Of a DNA stretch of 62,031 nucleotides, positions 39,551 through 49,086 are shown piece by piece (within the stretch, counting starts at the first letter, position 1; every line of letters begins with the position of its first letter). The notes beneath the pieces were generated by a model. The model ran no database searches. It was not told the DNA's origin and saw only the letters and a program-made list of their open reading frames with translations. Made by a program: the position numbers and the translations under genes. Source of the stretch: Planctomycetota bacterium (GTDB taxonomy: Bacteria > Planctomycetota > Planctomycetia > Gemmatales > Gemmataceae); assembly GCA_016195405.1 (NCBI GenBank), contig JACPZP010000047.1, forward strand, positions 1-62,031, given 5' to 3'.

Positions 39551-42463
39551 ATGGCTTCGTGCTGTTCAGCGAACTTGCGGCGGCAGGCGTTTTCATTGAT
39601 TGTCCTCGGGCTAACCATCAGCCCCGCAGCGGGCGGTGACGGCACGGCGACTGAGCCGAAGCGCACGATCAGTGGCATTGTCGTCGATGGCGACGGTAAG
39701 CCTGTCGCGGGCGCGGAAGTGGAACTCCTTATCGCCCGAGCGCCGGCCCGCGCTGTCAGCGAGGGCGACGGCAGCTTTCAGATTAAGACTTCGGAGTCGC
39801 TCAAGTTCGAATTCGGACTCTTGGGACGCTCGCAAGACCGGGAACAATTGGCATATTTGCGCGTCGCGGAACCAGATCATAAGATCCAAGCGCTGCGTTT
39901 GGTCTTGAAACCGGCGCGACGCCTGGAGGTCTATGTCAGTGATGGCAAAGCAATGCCTGTGGCCGGGGCGCGCGCGGGAGTCTTTTCCAGCCTGAATATC
40001 GTTGCGTACTCACTCACGGATGCGAAAGGTCGGGCGACCCTGCGCGTGCCGGTGGACAGTGTCATCGAGGAAGTGTACGCCTACCGATCCGGCGCCGGCT
40101 TTGATTATCGCTCCTTCCGAAAGCCGCGTGATGGCTCGCCGGCGCCTGAATTCCCGCAATCCCCGATTTCGCTGCAACTCGCCGGCGCGCGAACGCTACG
40201 GGTGACAGCTCTGGACGCGGAAAACCGTTCCATCGCCAAGCTGCGTCTGTATCCTTGGTACCTAAACAAGCCCGGCGAACCCTCGGACATCAATCTGTCT
40301 GGTGCGACGGATGAATTCGGCGCAGTGACGGACGAGCGTGGCATCTCGGTCTGGGATTGGCTGCCCACTTGGCAGGATACGACGCTCCTCGTTTGGCCCA
40401 GGACCGACGACTACGCGCGCCGCCGACTTACCTGGGATCCGAAGGCGGGCGCGGATTCGGCAACGATGTCCTTGGATCACCTGCAATGGCTTCGCGGGAA
40501 GGTGACTCACGCCAACGACACGCCGGCAGCGGGGTATACCGTTCGTGCCTTCGGCGAGGGCTACCAGATGGACGGCCACCGCTGTGAGACTCAAACGGAC
40601 AAGAATGGAAAGTACAAACTACGCGTGGCGCCAAACCTCATTTACCTCGTGGAGGTGCTGGCAGACAAAGGTTGGGCGGCGGACATGCATTTCGGTTTTG
40701 CGGTCCTTCCAAGGATTGAAATGCCCGACAAGGATTTCGTACTTCGGCCGGCCACGCGCGTGCATGGTAGACTCACTCTTGGCAAAGATCAAAAACCGCT
40801 CGCGGGCAAAGGCATGTGGCTTCGCAGAGAACTGCCGCCCCTTGAAGTCCCAATTGCTGATCCAAAAAATGGCGAGTATCTTCGCCTGCCCTACGCACAC
40901 TATCACGCCAAGAGCGACACCAAAGGAGAGTTTGAATTCTTCGTCGGTCCTGGCCTCTACTATCTGGGAGGCTCGGATCAAATCAAAGGGGTGAAAGCCA
41001 AGGTTATGGATCAGGCGCAATTGGAGTTCAATTTCAACGCCGAACGGGAGGAAACGGGATCGCTCAAAGGGAAAGTGCTCGCGGGAAATCCAGCGTCACC
41101 AGTAGCCAATGCGGTTGTCACAGGAGTTTACAAATTCCAGGGCGGAGAATTTGCCGCTAAGACAAATGCCGAAGGCAAGTTCGAGGCCGAACGCCGCCGG
41201 CATCCCCTCGTGCTTCATGCACACAGCGCGGACGGCAAGCTGGCAGGCGTCGCCGAGATTGGTCCCGATGATGTCGCGGTGGCGATTTCGCTGTCCAAGG
41301 CGGCTCGTGCTCATGGGCAAGTCCTTGAGAATGGGGAACCGCTTGCCGGAAACGAGTTCTGGTACGGGGTGCCGATGACTCTCACTAAAGACCCTGAAAA
41401 TCCGGGATTCCTCACGGGATTCGCAAAGCGAGGGCAAATTGATCGCGCAGGCATGTTCGAATTGACGGGAATTGTGCCGGGACAAGAGTATGTTGTAGAC
41501 CTTCGGAGAGAGAAGGAAGGTGGAAATCATAGGTTGGCGTCATTCCGCGCTTCCGCTGGAGAAGTCGTTGATCTCAAGGTGATTCGGATTCCGCGTGAGC
41601 AAGCACCGGAAACCATTAACGATCGCCGGCAGGGGGCATTCAAGGCCAAGGCCACGCCCGTAGAGCGCTTCGAAACGGCTTTACGCGAGGCGCGCTTGGC
41701 ATCGCAACACGTACTGCTCGTGTTTGCACTGACGAAGGACCTGTTAACGGAACAGCTCTTTGCTGCGGCAGAAGATCGGAAATCTCAAGGCGATTGCTGG
41801 GACGACTATCGCGTGCTTTGGATAACAACGGATGCGGACCACTTCCGCGCAGCCCAAGCGCTTGCAGAGAAACTGAATGTCAAGCTCCGCGATAACGGCG
41901 AGCCGATTCTCGTTGTGACCGACCAGCACGGCAAATGCCGGGCTGTAGTGGACACCAGCAAGATCCTTCAAGACGGCAAGTTGGCCCCCGATGCTATTCG
42001 TCAATTCCTCGAACCTGCCGCGCCCGAGCGCCTCGATGCCGACGAACTGCTAGCAGACGCACTCGCCCAAGCCAAGAAGGAAAACAAACGCGTGTTGGTG
42101 CAGGAGACCGCCACCTGGTGCGGCCCATGCCGGCGGCTATCGCGATTCTTGGATGGTCAGCGCACCCTGTGGGAGAAGGACTACGTTTGGTTGAAATTGG
42201 ATCGGCGCTGGAAGAACGCAGAGGAGATCGCGGAGCGCCTCCGGGGCCGCGCCAAGGGCGGCATTCCGTGGACCGCCATCCTCGACGCCGACGGCAAAGT
42301 GCTGGCCACCTCCAACCGCAAAGATGGACAGAACTTCGGATTTCCAACCGAACCCGACTCGATCGCACATTTCGCGGATATGCTACGCACAACCGCTATT
42401 CGTCTGACGCCATCCGAAATCGGGCGACTGGTGGAAGCGCTCAAATCCGCCGGCATGCCGTAA
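39551..42463 (+). CDS. Large secreted protein with carboxypeptidase-regulatory-like repeats and a C-terminal thioredoxin domain
   Basis: 970 residues from the ATG at 39551 (MASCCSANLRRQAFSLIVLG), chosen because it places a signal peptide at the N-terminus. Several beta-sandwich repeats of carboxypeptidase-regulatory type follow ('ISGIVVDGDGKPVAGAEVEL', 'VTHANDTPAAGYTVRAFG', 'KGKVLAGNPASPVANAVVTG'). The last 270 residues hold two thioredoxin-like folds in tandem: the first lacks a CxxC pair, the second has 'QETATWCGPCRRLSRF' and 'GIPWTAILDADGKVL'. A periplasmic or cell-surface redox role is likely. It is followed 90 bp later by the 1312-residue membrane protein. Domain calls are good, function open. 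Confidence 0.85.
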   Translation: MASCCSANLRRQAFSLIVLGLTISPAAGGDGTATEPKRTISGIVVDGDGKPVAGAEVELLIARAPARAVSEGDGSFQIKTSESLKFEFGLLGRSQDREQLAYLRVAEPDHKIQALRLVLKPARRLEVYVSDGKAMPVAGARAGVFSSLNIVAYSLTDAKGRATLRVPVDSVIEEVYAYRSGAGFDYRSFRKPRDGSPAPEFPQSPISLQLAGARTLRVTALDAENRSIAKLRLYPWYLNKPGEPSDINLSGATDEFGAVTDERGISVWDWLPTWQDTTLLVWPRTDDYARRRLTWDPKAGADSATMSLDHLQWLRGKVTHANDTPAAGYTVRAFGEGYQMDGHRCETQTDKNGKYKLRVAPNLIYLVEVLADKGWAADMHFGFAVLPRIEMPDKDFVLRPATRVHGRLTLGKDQKPLAGKGMWLRRELPPLEVPIADPKNGEYLRLPYAHYHAKSDTKGEFEFFVGPGLYYLGGSDQIKGVKAKVMDQAQLEFNFNAEREETGSLKGKVLAGNPASPVANAVVTGVYKFQGGEFAAKTNAEGKFEAERRRHPLVLHAHSADGKLAGVAEIGPDDVAVAISLSKAARAHGQVLENGEPLAGNEFWYGVPMTLTKDPENPGFLTGFAKRGQIDRAGMFELTGIVPGQEYVVDLRREKEGGNHRLASFRASAGEVVDLKVIRIPREQAPETINDRRQGAFKAKATPVERFETALREARLASQHVLLVFALTKDLLTEQLFAAAEDRKSQGDCWDDYRVLWITTDADHFRAAQALAEKLNVKLRDNGEPILVVTDQHGKCRAVVDTSKILQDGKLAPDAIRQFLEPAAPERLDADELLADALAQAKKENKRVLVQETATWCGPCRRLSRFLDGQRTLWEKDYVWLKLDRRWKNAEEIAERLRGRAKGGIPWTAILDADGKVLATSNRKDGQNFGFPTEPDSIAHFADMLRTTAIRLTPSEIGRLVEALKSAGMP

Positions 42464-42553
42464 TCCCGACGGTTTCTATCGCTAGTCTGTTTAGGTCATT
42501 GCATTTCCGGCGACCCTCCCAAAAAATCAACGGGGTAGGAAGGGAGTCGGGGA

Positions 42554-45500
42554 ATGGACCAGAAATCGAGTTGGCTGCTCCTTGGGTTCGCCAGCGTGGT
42601 GGCGGCGGTGCTCGCGGTCGGCGGTGCGCGCCAGTCCGCGGACAAAGATCATAAGGAAGCGAAGGCCGCCAAGGCGCAGGAGACAAGCGACAACAAGGAC
42701 GCGACGGCGTCGAAGGGGCCGCTCGGTCCCATTCACGATTTCTTCCGCGCCCAGCTCTGGAATGCCGACGGTGTGGAGCAGCAGAAGACTCTGAGCGAGG
42801 CGGACTGGTACGTTTGGGGCGAACTGTCCGGCCCGCTCAGTAAGATTCCGCTGGATTTCCTCATTGCCACCGTTCCCGATCCACGCGACTCGGGGCAGGC
42901 CTTTCAATTCGACCAAGTGCTCGAAGGCATTCAGCGCGCTTTGGAAAGAGACGATTTCGTCGTTGACCGCAGTTGGCTGCCCTGGAGCGCCGCCACCAAG
43001 GAAGAAGCCGCGAAAAGATGGCACGAACGCCATCCCGGAACCGTACTCTTTCGCCGCGTGACCAAGAATCAGATCGAGTTGTTGGCCGTCCTGCTCGTCG
43101 GCGAAAAGGCGACGACCGGCATTCAGACGGAAGCGTTCTTAAACAGCGTCAAGCTCCTCAAGGGCTACGTGGAAGTTCTGGAAGTGGAGAAGAAGGAAAC
43201 GACGCTGCGAATTTTGGGTCCATATTCTTCCGGGTCGATTCCGTCGTTGACGTTGGCGCTGGAACGCATCTTGAAGGATCGCAAGGAGGAGCGTGCCAAG
43301 GATCGGCCGACCATCGCCGATATCACGATGGTTTGCGGCAGCGCCCATGGCTTTAAGCAAAAAGAATTCGTTGACAAAATCGAGAAACTTGCGGAGCGGC
43401 ACGGCGCGGGCAAGCCGGCGGTATTCGACTTTCAAACCGTCATGCACGACAACAAACCGGTGATGGAAGGGATACTCTGCTTCCTTAAGAATCCGTCGAA
43501 GCCTGTTGCCGGCGACTGCCTGACGGATGAAATCCTTCTCTTGCACGAATCAAACACGGATTTTGGCCGATCCTTTTCCAAGGCGAAGAAGGGATCGGGC
43601 TCCCCATGCGATCCGAATTTCGTTTACGTGCCGTTTCCCATCCACATCTCGCAGTTGCGAACGATTCACACCAAGGAGCAGGCCGCCCGCATGGAGAAAC
43701 TCGGGCTGCCGCGTGCCACGTCGAATTTGCCCTTTCCCAGGGACGACGAAATCGAGATCGGCAGCCAAGTCGTCCCCGTGCAAGGTCCGCTCATGACCAC
43801 GGCCGTCAACGATCTCGTGCTGTCGAACCTGTTGACGACGTTGAGTCAGAAGCGGCCCAAATACGTCGGCATCGTCGCCACCGATGCGCGCGATGTCATT
43901 TTCTTGGCGGGATTGGTTCGCGATCGCTATCCGGAAGTGCAGCTCTTCACGACGACCACCGATTTGTTGTTCACGCATCCGGATTACACCTACGCGCTCA
44001 AGGGCATGGTGATCGGCTCGACATATCCGCTCTATCCCGGAGTGCAAGGCTGGAGCGTGTCGCCTGACAACAAGCATCGGCTGGTGTTTTCCCGGCAATC
44101 GAATCAGGCCTACTACAACGGCGTCTTGGCGCATCGCCAGCAGATTAACACGGAGAGAGGCCGCGCCGAACCGCCCATCCCGGAACAGGCCATGCTCGAT
44201 TACGGGCTGATCTTCAAGAACTTGGCGCCGGAGAGGTTCCCGGGCATTTGGATCACCGCCGTCGGGCAAAACGGCCAATTCGCGCCGGTGCATTACATCA
44301 AAGCCCATGACTTGGAGAAACCCGATCACGCTCATCATGGCGAAGGCCACAAGGCCGACGATTGCACCACTTACATGTTCAAGAAATCTCAGGAGGCTCA
44401 GCAGCAAATCGCGGAGAGCGAAGCAACCGACGTCCGATTGGAGTTAGCGCATCCGGGAAGCAGAATCCTGCCGAACTTCTTCGGGCTCCTGTTGCTGGCG
44501 GCGTTGCTGACCATGTTCGCGCTGGGACGGCAAGCGTTCCTTTGGATTCGCATCCGCTTCGAAGATCCCAAGCCCGGCGTTCATTCGGACCCCGCCGAGA
44601 TGGAACGGCTGGACGCTTTCACCGGCCACCTAAAGCAGCGCATCGACTTTGCGATGGGCGGCATGGCGATGATGCTGCTCTTGGGCTGGCTTCTTTGGGT
44701 GCTGGAAGTGCCCATCGTCGCTTGGTGTCAGGAAAACGATCGCGAATGGCTGAGCGCGGTCCTGTTTGCCTGCGCATTTGCCCTCGTGGGCGGCGTGCTG
44801 GCATGCGTGGTGCTGCTGCCTCTATTTCAAAAAGTGGAGGGATGCAGAGATAGCCGATGGTGGAAGGTGTGGCTGGATGATGCCAGTGCGATTCTCGGTT
44901 TTCCAAAGAATTGTCGTGAGCTTTGGGCCAAAATCGCCAAGGAGAAGAAAGACGCAACGAAAGTCGAACGCGCTCGAGTGGCATGGGATATCTACTTCTC
45001 GCGCATACCGCTGGTGGCGATGTATTTCCTTTTCCTTACCGGAAATGTGCTGCTCTTCGGCTTCGTCTTGTCTTGGCTCTGGCCATGGAGCGGCAACGTC
45101 CTGGGCATGAGGGCCTTGCTGACATTTGAAAGGACGGCTCATGCAGGGAACGGCTTGTCGCCGCTGATTCCCGTAGCATTTTTGTGCGCGGCTTTCGCGT
45201 CGTGGGGCTTTTTCTTGGTTAAGAAAATCTATCTTGCTTCATGCTTCCGAGTCGCTTGCCCGTTTCCCGCAAATCAAGAAACTTCGCCGGTTGGAGGCGA
45301 TTATGCCACCCGGCTTGGTCAATTAGCGACATTGCACGAGCAGATCCACGACGAAATCATGCCGCCCAGCACGTGGCGGAAGCACCCGTCAGCTTGCCTT
45401 CTTTTGGTTTTGGTGCTGGCGGTTCTCTACACGAGATTTCTCAACCTGCTCGCCCCACCGCTGGATGGCTTTTTGTTCGGCGTTTTGACATTGAGCGCTT

Positions 45501-46492
45501 TTTTTGGCGCCGCGTTCCTGTTGAGTTTCACGTTAATTCAAGTGTACTTGGCCTGGCGGAAGCTGAAGCAACTGATGAAGTCGATCGTCCTCTTGCCCAT
45601 GACGGGAGCCTTCAGCCGGCTGCCGGAAAAGGTCGTGTCGATCTTCGGCCACTATCTGACGAACCTGCGTCCACGGCGGGCGCACCTGTCGCTCTCCGTT
45701 CAGCAGGTGGAGACGCTCTTGGCGCTGTACCCCGAGGCGTGCAGCCGCATGCGGACATTGGTCTATGACGACGAATCGCTCGGCCCCGTTTCCAACGCCA
45801 AGTTGGCTCAGGCGAGCGTCGAGCTGGCCAAGCTGCCCAGCCAAGGCCTGACCTCCCTCGTCAGCGACTTCCACAAAGAATTGAATTCCAAGGACGACGA
45901 GCAAGTGCACGGGACGACGGATTCGAGATTGACCGCCCTGACGTCGCGCCTGCTGGGAGTTCTGCCGCTCTTTTGGCCGGCGCATTCCATGGACGAAGCG
46001 TTTGGCGGAGGCGCGGGAGGAGACGACAAAGCGAAGTCTAAGACTTTCTTAGGATTGCCGCTGAAGGACCCGCTCGGGAAATGGGTGCAGGCGGCCGAAG
46101 ACTTGACGGCCATGGAGACCGTCCGCTACATCAGCCAATTCTTCGTGCAGCTGCGCAACCTGCTGTTCTCCATGACGCTTGGCTCCTTGCTTCTGGTGTT
46201 CGCCGCCGCCAGCTATCCGTTCCGGCCGCAGGCGCTCTTGCTGTTCTTTCTCACGGGCATGGTCGCCATGGTGACGGTCTTCGTCATCGTCTTCTTGTTT
46301 CAGATGAACGGCGATGAATTAGTGAGCCGGATCACCCGCACAACTCCCAATCGCATCACTTGGGATCCGGGTTTCTTCAAGGCGATCATGGTCTACGTGC
46401 TGCCGATCGTGGGGGCGTTGTTGGTGCAGATACCGCTGTTGTCCTCTGTGGTGCGGCAGCTACTGGAGCCGCTCACGCATTTGTTGCGTTAG
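42554..46492 (+). CDS. 1312-residue polytopic membrane protein with a receptor-like exported domain, unknown
   Basis: An N-terminal helix (about 6-24, 'WLLLGFASVVAAVLAVGG') is followed by an exported domain of roughly 600 residues. Its part 'DITMVCGSAHGFKQKEFVDK' through 'VGIVATDARDVIFLAGLVRD' and 'GMVIGSTYPLYPG' alternates strands and helices much like a type-1 periplasmic binding protein, but this is a fold guess. From about 645 to the end about ten membrane helices are interspersed with soluble loops (a large one at about 1020-1190). No kinase, HAMP, GGDEF or transport motif is seen. A Lys/Glu-rich spacer lies at 28-55. It follows the thioredoxin-type protein gene. I do not recognise a family. 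Confidence 0.8.
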   Translation: MDQKSSWLLLGFASVVAAVLAVGGARQSADKDHKEAKAAKAQETSDNKDATASKGPLGPIHDFFRAQLWNADGVEQQKTLSEADWYVWGELSGPLSKIPLDFLIATVPDPRDSGQAFQFDQVLEGIQRALERDDFVVDRSWLPWSAATKEEAAKRWHERHPGTVLFRRVTKNQIELLAVLLVGEKATTGIQTEAFLNSVKLLKGYVEVLEVEKKETTLRILGPYSSGSIPSLTLALERILKDRKEERAKDRPTIADITMVCGSAHGFKQKEFVDKIEKLAERHGAGKPAVFDFQTVMHDNKPVMEGILCFLKNPSKPVAGDCLTDEILLLHESNTDFGRSFSKAKKGSGSPCDPNFVYVPFPIHISQLRTIHTKEQAARMEKLGLPRATSNLPFPRDDEIEIGSQVVPVQGPLMTTAVNDLVLSNLLTTLSQKRPKYVGIVATDARDVIFLAGLVRDRYPEVQLFTTTTDLLFTHPDYTYALKGMVIGSTYPLYPGVQGWSVSPDNKHRLVFSRQSNQAYYNGVLAHRQQINTERGRAEPPIPEQAMLDYGLIFKNLAPERFPGIWITAVGQNGQFAPVHYIKAHDLEKPDHAHHGEGHKADDCTTYMFKKSQEAQQQIAESEATDVRLELAHPGSRILPNFFGLLLLAALLTMFALGRQAFLWIRIRFEDPKPGVHSDPAEMERLDAFTGHLKQRIDFAMGGMAMMLLLGWLLWVLEVPIVAWCQENDREWLSAVLFACAFALVGGVLACVVLLPLFQKVEGCRDSRWWKVWLDDASAILGFPKNCRELWAKIAKEKKDATKVERARVAWDIYFSRIPLVAMYFLFLTGNVLLFGFVLSWLWPWSGNVLGMRALLTFERTAHAGNGLSPLIPVAFLCAAFASWGFFLVKKIYLASCFRVACPFPANQETSPVGGDYATRLGQLATLHEQIHDEIMPPSTWRKHPSACLLLVLVLAVLYTRFLNLLAPPLDGFLFGVLTLSAFFGAAFLLSFTLIQVYLAWRKLKQLMKSIVLLPMTGAFSRLPEKVVSIFGHYLTNLRPRRAHLSLSVQQVETLLALYPEACSRMRTLVYDDESLGPVSNAKLAQASVELAKLPSQGLTSLVSDFHKELNSKDDEQVHGTTDSRLTALTSRLLGVLPLFWPAHSMDEAFGGGAGGDDKAKSKTFLGLPLKDPLGKWVQAAEDLTAMETVRYISQFFVQLRNLLFSMTLGSLLLVFAAASYPFRPQALLLFFLTGMVAMVTVFVIVFLFQMNGDELVSRITRTTPNRITWDPGFFKAIMVYVLPIVGALLVQIPLLSSVVRQLLEPLTHLLR

Positions 46493-46521
46493 CGCGAAAA
46501 AAGGGGAATGACTCAGCACCA

Positions 46522-46598
46522 GCGGATTGTTTCAGCGATAGGGCTGATTCATTCAGCGAAGTGCCGGATTGTTTCAACGGAATGCCGGATTGTATCTG
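46522..46598. repeat. Short degenerate direct repeats (cggattgtttcag)
   Basis: Three related units at 46522, 46563 and 46584 (gcggattgtttcagcg, gccggattgtttcaacg, gccggattgtatctg) lie in the gap between two convergent genes. No function is apparent. Confidence 0.6.
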
Positions 46599-46749
46599 TC
46601 CCAGCGCCGCGCTGAAACCATTTCCCTAAAACCAACCCCTAAGGGCGGTTAGGGAGGAAGAATTGATTTATCAGCCACTGAAACCATTCTAAAACCATTT
46701 GCTGGTTAAGCACGGAGGTTCTTCTCGTATAAGTCGCACAACCAATCAG

Positions 46750-47598
46750 TCAATTCGGCGTCGGATAGAAGCTGTTCACGGAATGCGTATGAGTCATGTT
46801 CTTGATCGGCCACTTCTTCTGAAACACAGTCGGCTCTTTTTCGCCGATGGGCACGAGCATAAGGCCCGGCGATTGGTCGAATTTGCTGTTGTCGAGCCTG
46901 GCGTTGAAATAGTAGAGATAGGGCGCGATCCAAGGGAAGTAGCGGTCGGACTTGATCTTGGAAAATGAGTAAACGCTCAAGTCCGGATCCTTCTTGGCGA
47001 GCGCGGCTTGGAACTCGACGGCGTTTAAGGGCCGGTCCTTTAGAGTAGGAATCGCGTCCCATTGGCCGTCGACCATGATCCATTTCTTTTGGTCACGCAG
47101 GTACGCCTCGGTCACCACGTGACCGGCGCCTGAGGGCCGCGTTTCCACGTCTTTCGTCATCAAACCCAGCACGCGCGCGGAAATGCCGAGCGAATTGAGC
47201 GCTCCGGAAAGCACGACGGAGTACTCGACGCAGCGGAAGCGCTTGCCGGCGGCCGCTTCTTCAAGGATGGAAATCGGATCGGATTTCTTGGGCTCGTTGT
47301 TGCCATTGTGCTCCCAACGGCCGCGGACCCAGTGGCAAATGGCCTGCACTTTTTCGTAATCGCTGTCCTTGCCGGCGATCACCTTGTCGAGTTCGAAGGT
47401 GGTGCGGAGTTTCTTGAGGTACGAATCATCCGGCGAGCACCATTGGAATTTGACGGCTTCGGCGGCGGGAGCATCTTGGAACTTGAGCGTTGGGACTTGT
47501 GCCTCCTTGGAGCTGGTTTGGGCGGCAGCAGAGAGGATCGGGGTAAAAGCAAGGGATACCGCGAGCGCGAAACTACAAGCGGCGTTGGCATGTGGCAT
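46750..47598 (-). CDS. Secreted transglutaminase-like protein
   Basis: 282 residues. A signal peptide covers about 1-26 ('FALAVSLAFTPILSAAAQ'). The transglutaminase core has all three key residues: Cys in 'KRFRCVEYSVVLSGAL', His in 'GAGHVVTEAYL' and Asp in 'WIMVDGQWD'. The sequence 'ICHWVRGRWEHNG' is the helix that usually precedes the active site. In bacteria most such proteins are cysteine peptidases rather than cross-linkers. The C-terminal 100 residues are beta-rich and unassigned. The gene diverges from the oxidoreductase at 47662, leaving 63 bp for both promoters. Confidence 0.9.
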   Translation of the reverse strand: MPHANAACSFALAVSLAFTPILSAAAQTSSKEAQVPTLKFQDAPAAEAVKFQWCSPDDSYLKKLRTTFELDKVIAGKDSDYEKVQAICHWVRGRWEHNGNNEPKKSDPISILEEAAAGKRFRCVEYSVVLSGALNSLGISARVLGLMTKDVETRPSGAGHVVTEAYLRDQKKWIMVDGQWDAIPTLKDRPLNAVEFQAALAKKDPDLSVYSFSKIKSDRYFPWIAPYLYYFNARLDNSKFDQSPGLMLVPIGEKEPTVFQKKWPIKNMTHTHSVNSFYPTPN

Positions 47599-47661
47599 GT
47601 TTCTACTCCGTTGGGTGTCTCAATTGATGACGCTGGAAGTGCCAGAAGTTATCATGACGGC

Positions 47662-48981
47662 ATGAACGAAAGAGCCGCGAACACGCTGCGAGCCGGGATG
47701 GCCGGCCTCGGTATGATCTTCGACGAGACGTATCGGCCGTTCTTCGAGCGCGTGCATCGACAGGGGCTCTATCGCCGGGAATTCGGGCTAGTCGAGGTGC
47801 CGCTGACCGCAGTTGCCAGCCGGACTGGGGCGCGGGCGGACAAGTTTCGGCGGGAGGCGGGAGATCGGATCGGGGCATTCGCGAGTTTCTCCGGCGGAGA
47901 TGCCCTGCCCCGCTTGCTTGGCCACGGCGTCGATGTGGTGTGCGTGGCCACCCCGGATGATCGGCATTTCGATGCGGCGCTCCAGGCTCTCGACGCGGGC
48001 AAGCATGTCTTGATCGAGAAGCCTTCTGTTCTGACGCTTCAAGAGCTTGATAGGCTTTGCGCGAGCGCGAAACGGCAGGCGGTGCTCGCGAAGGTCGTTT
48101 ATCACAAGCTGGCCGATCCGGATCACAAGAAGCTGCGCACGCACGTCGCCGACGGCGTCCTCAAGCACGTCAACAATGGCTATTGCTCGCTCTTGGAGCC
48201 CAAGCAAATCAGCAGCAGCCAATTCGCGGAGTGGATTTCCGGGCGCAATCCTGGGACGTACGTCGCGCTGCATTATGTCAAGCTGATTGATTTCACTTTT
48301 GGCGAATTCGCTACACGTCGGGCTGATGCCTCGACGCTCGCCGGGTGGCGGCTGGCTCGCGTTTCCGCGACGGGGCAGCGCGGGTTGGTTGGGCCCGCGG
48401 ATGGGCGGACCTGGGACTCGGTGCAGTTGCAGATCACCTATGCCTATCCGGATGGGCGTGAGGCGGCTTTCGACATTCACACGAGTTGGGTGACGCCGGA
48501 TAACTTTCCGGGCTATGTCGAGCAAGAGGTCCAGTTTCGCTTCGACAACGGCGTCTGGAACGCGCATCAGCGCAAGCGCGGCGTGGAAATGACCGTGGAA
48601 GGCCACGCGCCGGCGGAACTCAAGATCACGCCTAACCATCATTTCAATGCAATGTTCCTGGAGCCGTGGGGCGAGCGCTCACAGCGAGGATACGGCATCG
48701 AAGTTATCGAGCGCTTCTTCGAAGAGGTCGCTTATGTCGAATTTGGCGGCCCAGGCGACCAGCGAGCGATTCGCCTCGAGGAGATGCGCGCATTGGATTA
48801 CAACGACTTATCCGCGGACCGCAACACGGTCGCGGTGGCGCAGGCGCTGGAAGCGATTCTGAGTGAACATTTTCAAGGCCGGCCGGGGTGCGTCGTAGAT
48901 GTAAACGCCGTGGAAGGGGGACTGGTGTTGCGCCAGCCGGGATTCAAAGACGCGGTGGTTCTTTATGCAGCGCCTGTGTGA
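47662..48981 (+). CDS. Gfo/Idh/MocA-family oxidoreductase
   Basis: 439 residues from the ATG at 47662 (MNERAANTLRAGMAGLGMIF); an open frame further upstream has no good start. The N-terminal Rossmann fold shows 'AGMAGLGMI' and the family block 'VDVVCVATPDDRHFDAALQA' with 'GKHVLIEKPSVLT' (the conserved EKP lysine). The C-terminal alpha/beta domain binds the sugar-like substrate. These enzymes oxidise or reduce sugars and cyclitols with NAD(P). The next gene, a class III aminotransferase on the same strand, begins 105 bases later, and the pair may make an amino sugar, as in other sugar-aminotransferase/dehydrogenase pairs; that is a suggestion from context. Confidence 0.92.
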   Translation: MNERAANTLRAGMAGLGMIFDETYRPFFERVHRQGLYRREFGLVEVPLTAVASRTGARADKFRREAGDRIGAFASFSGGDALPRLLGHGVDVVCVATPDDRHFDAALQALDAGKHVLIEKPSVLTLQELDRLCASAKRQAVLAKVVYHKLADPDHKKLRTHVADGVLKHVNNGYCSLLEPKQISSSQFAEWISGRNPGTYVALHYVKLIDFTFGEFATRRADASTLAGWRLARVSATGQRGLVGPADGRTWDSVQLQITYAYPDGREAAFDIHTSWVTPDNFPGYVEQEVQFRFDNGVWNAHQRKRGVEMTVEGHAPAELKITPNHHFNAMFLEPWGERSQRGYGIEVIERFFEEVAYVEFGGPGDQRAIRLEEMRALDYNDLSADRNTVAVAQALEAILSEHFQGRPGCVVDVNAVEGGLVLRQPGFKDAVVLYAAPV

Positions 48982-49009
48982 AGCATTGAGCGCGGTATGA
49001 TGCTCTTAA

Positions 49010-49063
49010 GGCGAGCCGGGAGCGTAAGCGGCGTAAGCGACCGGAGTGTGGGCGAGCCGGGAG
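49010..49063. repeat. Two tandem copies of a GGCGAGCCGGGAG repeat
   Basis: ggcgagccgggag occurs at 49010 and 49051, 41 bp apart, with gcgtaagcg between them. It resembles the short palindromic 'GGCGAGCC...GTAAGC...CCGG' repeats scattered in planctomycete genomes. It lies just upstream of the aminotransferase start. Confidence 0.75.
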
Positions 49064-49086
49064 GTAAACGCCTGGAGTGACGATCG

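Noticed and set aside
43550..44407. 285-codon open frame antisense to the 1312-residue protein gene
   Set aside because: No signal, motif or ribosome-binding site; codon pattern fits the plus-strand gene.
49010..49063. Possible CRISPR-like or att repeat before the aminotransferase
   Set aside because: Only two short copies 41 bp apart; fits the known scattered planctomycete repeats better.
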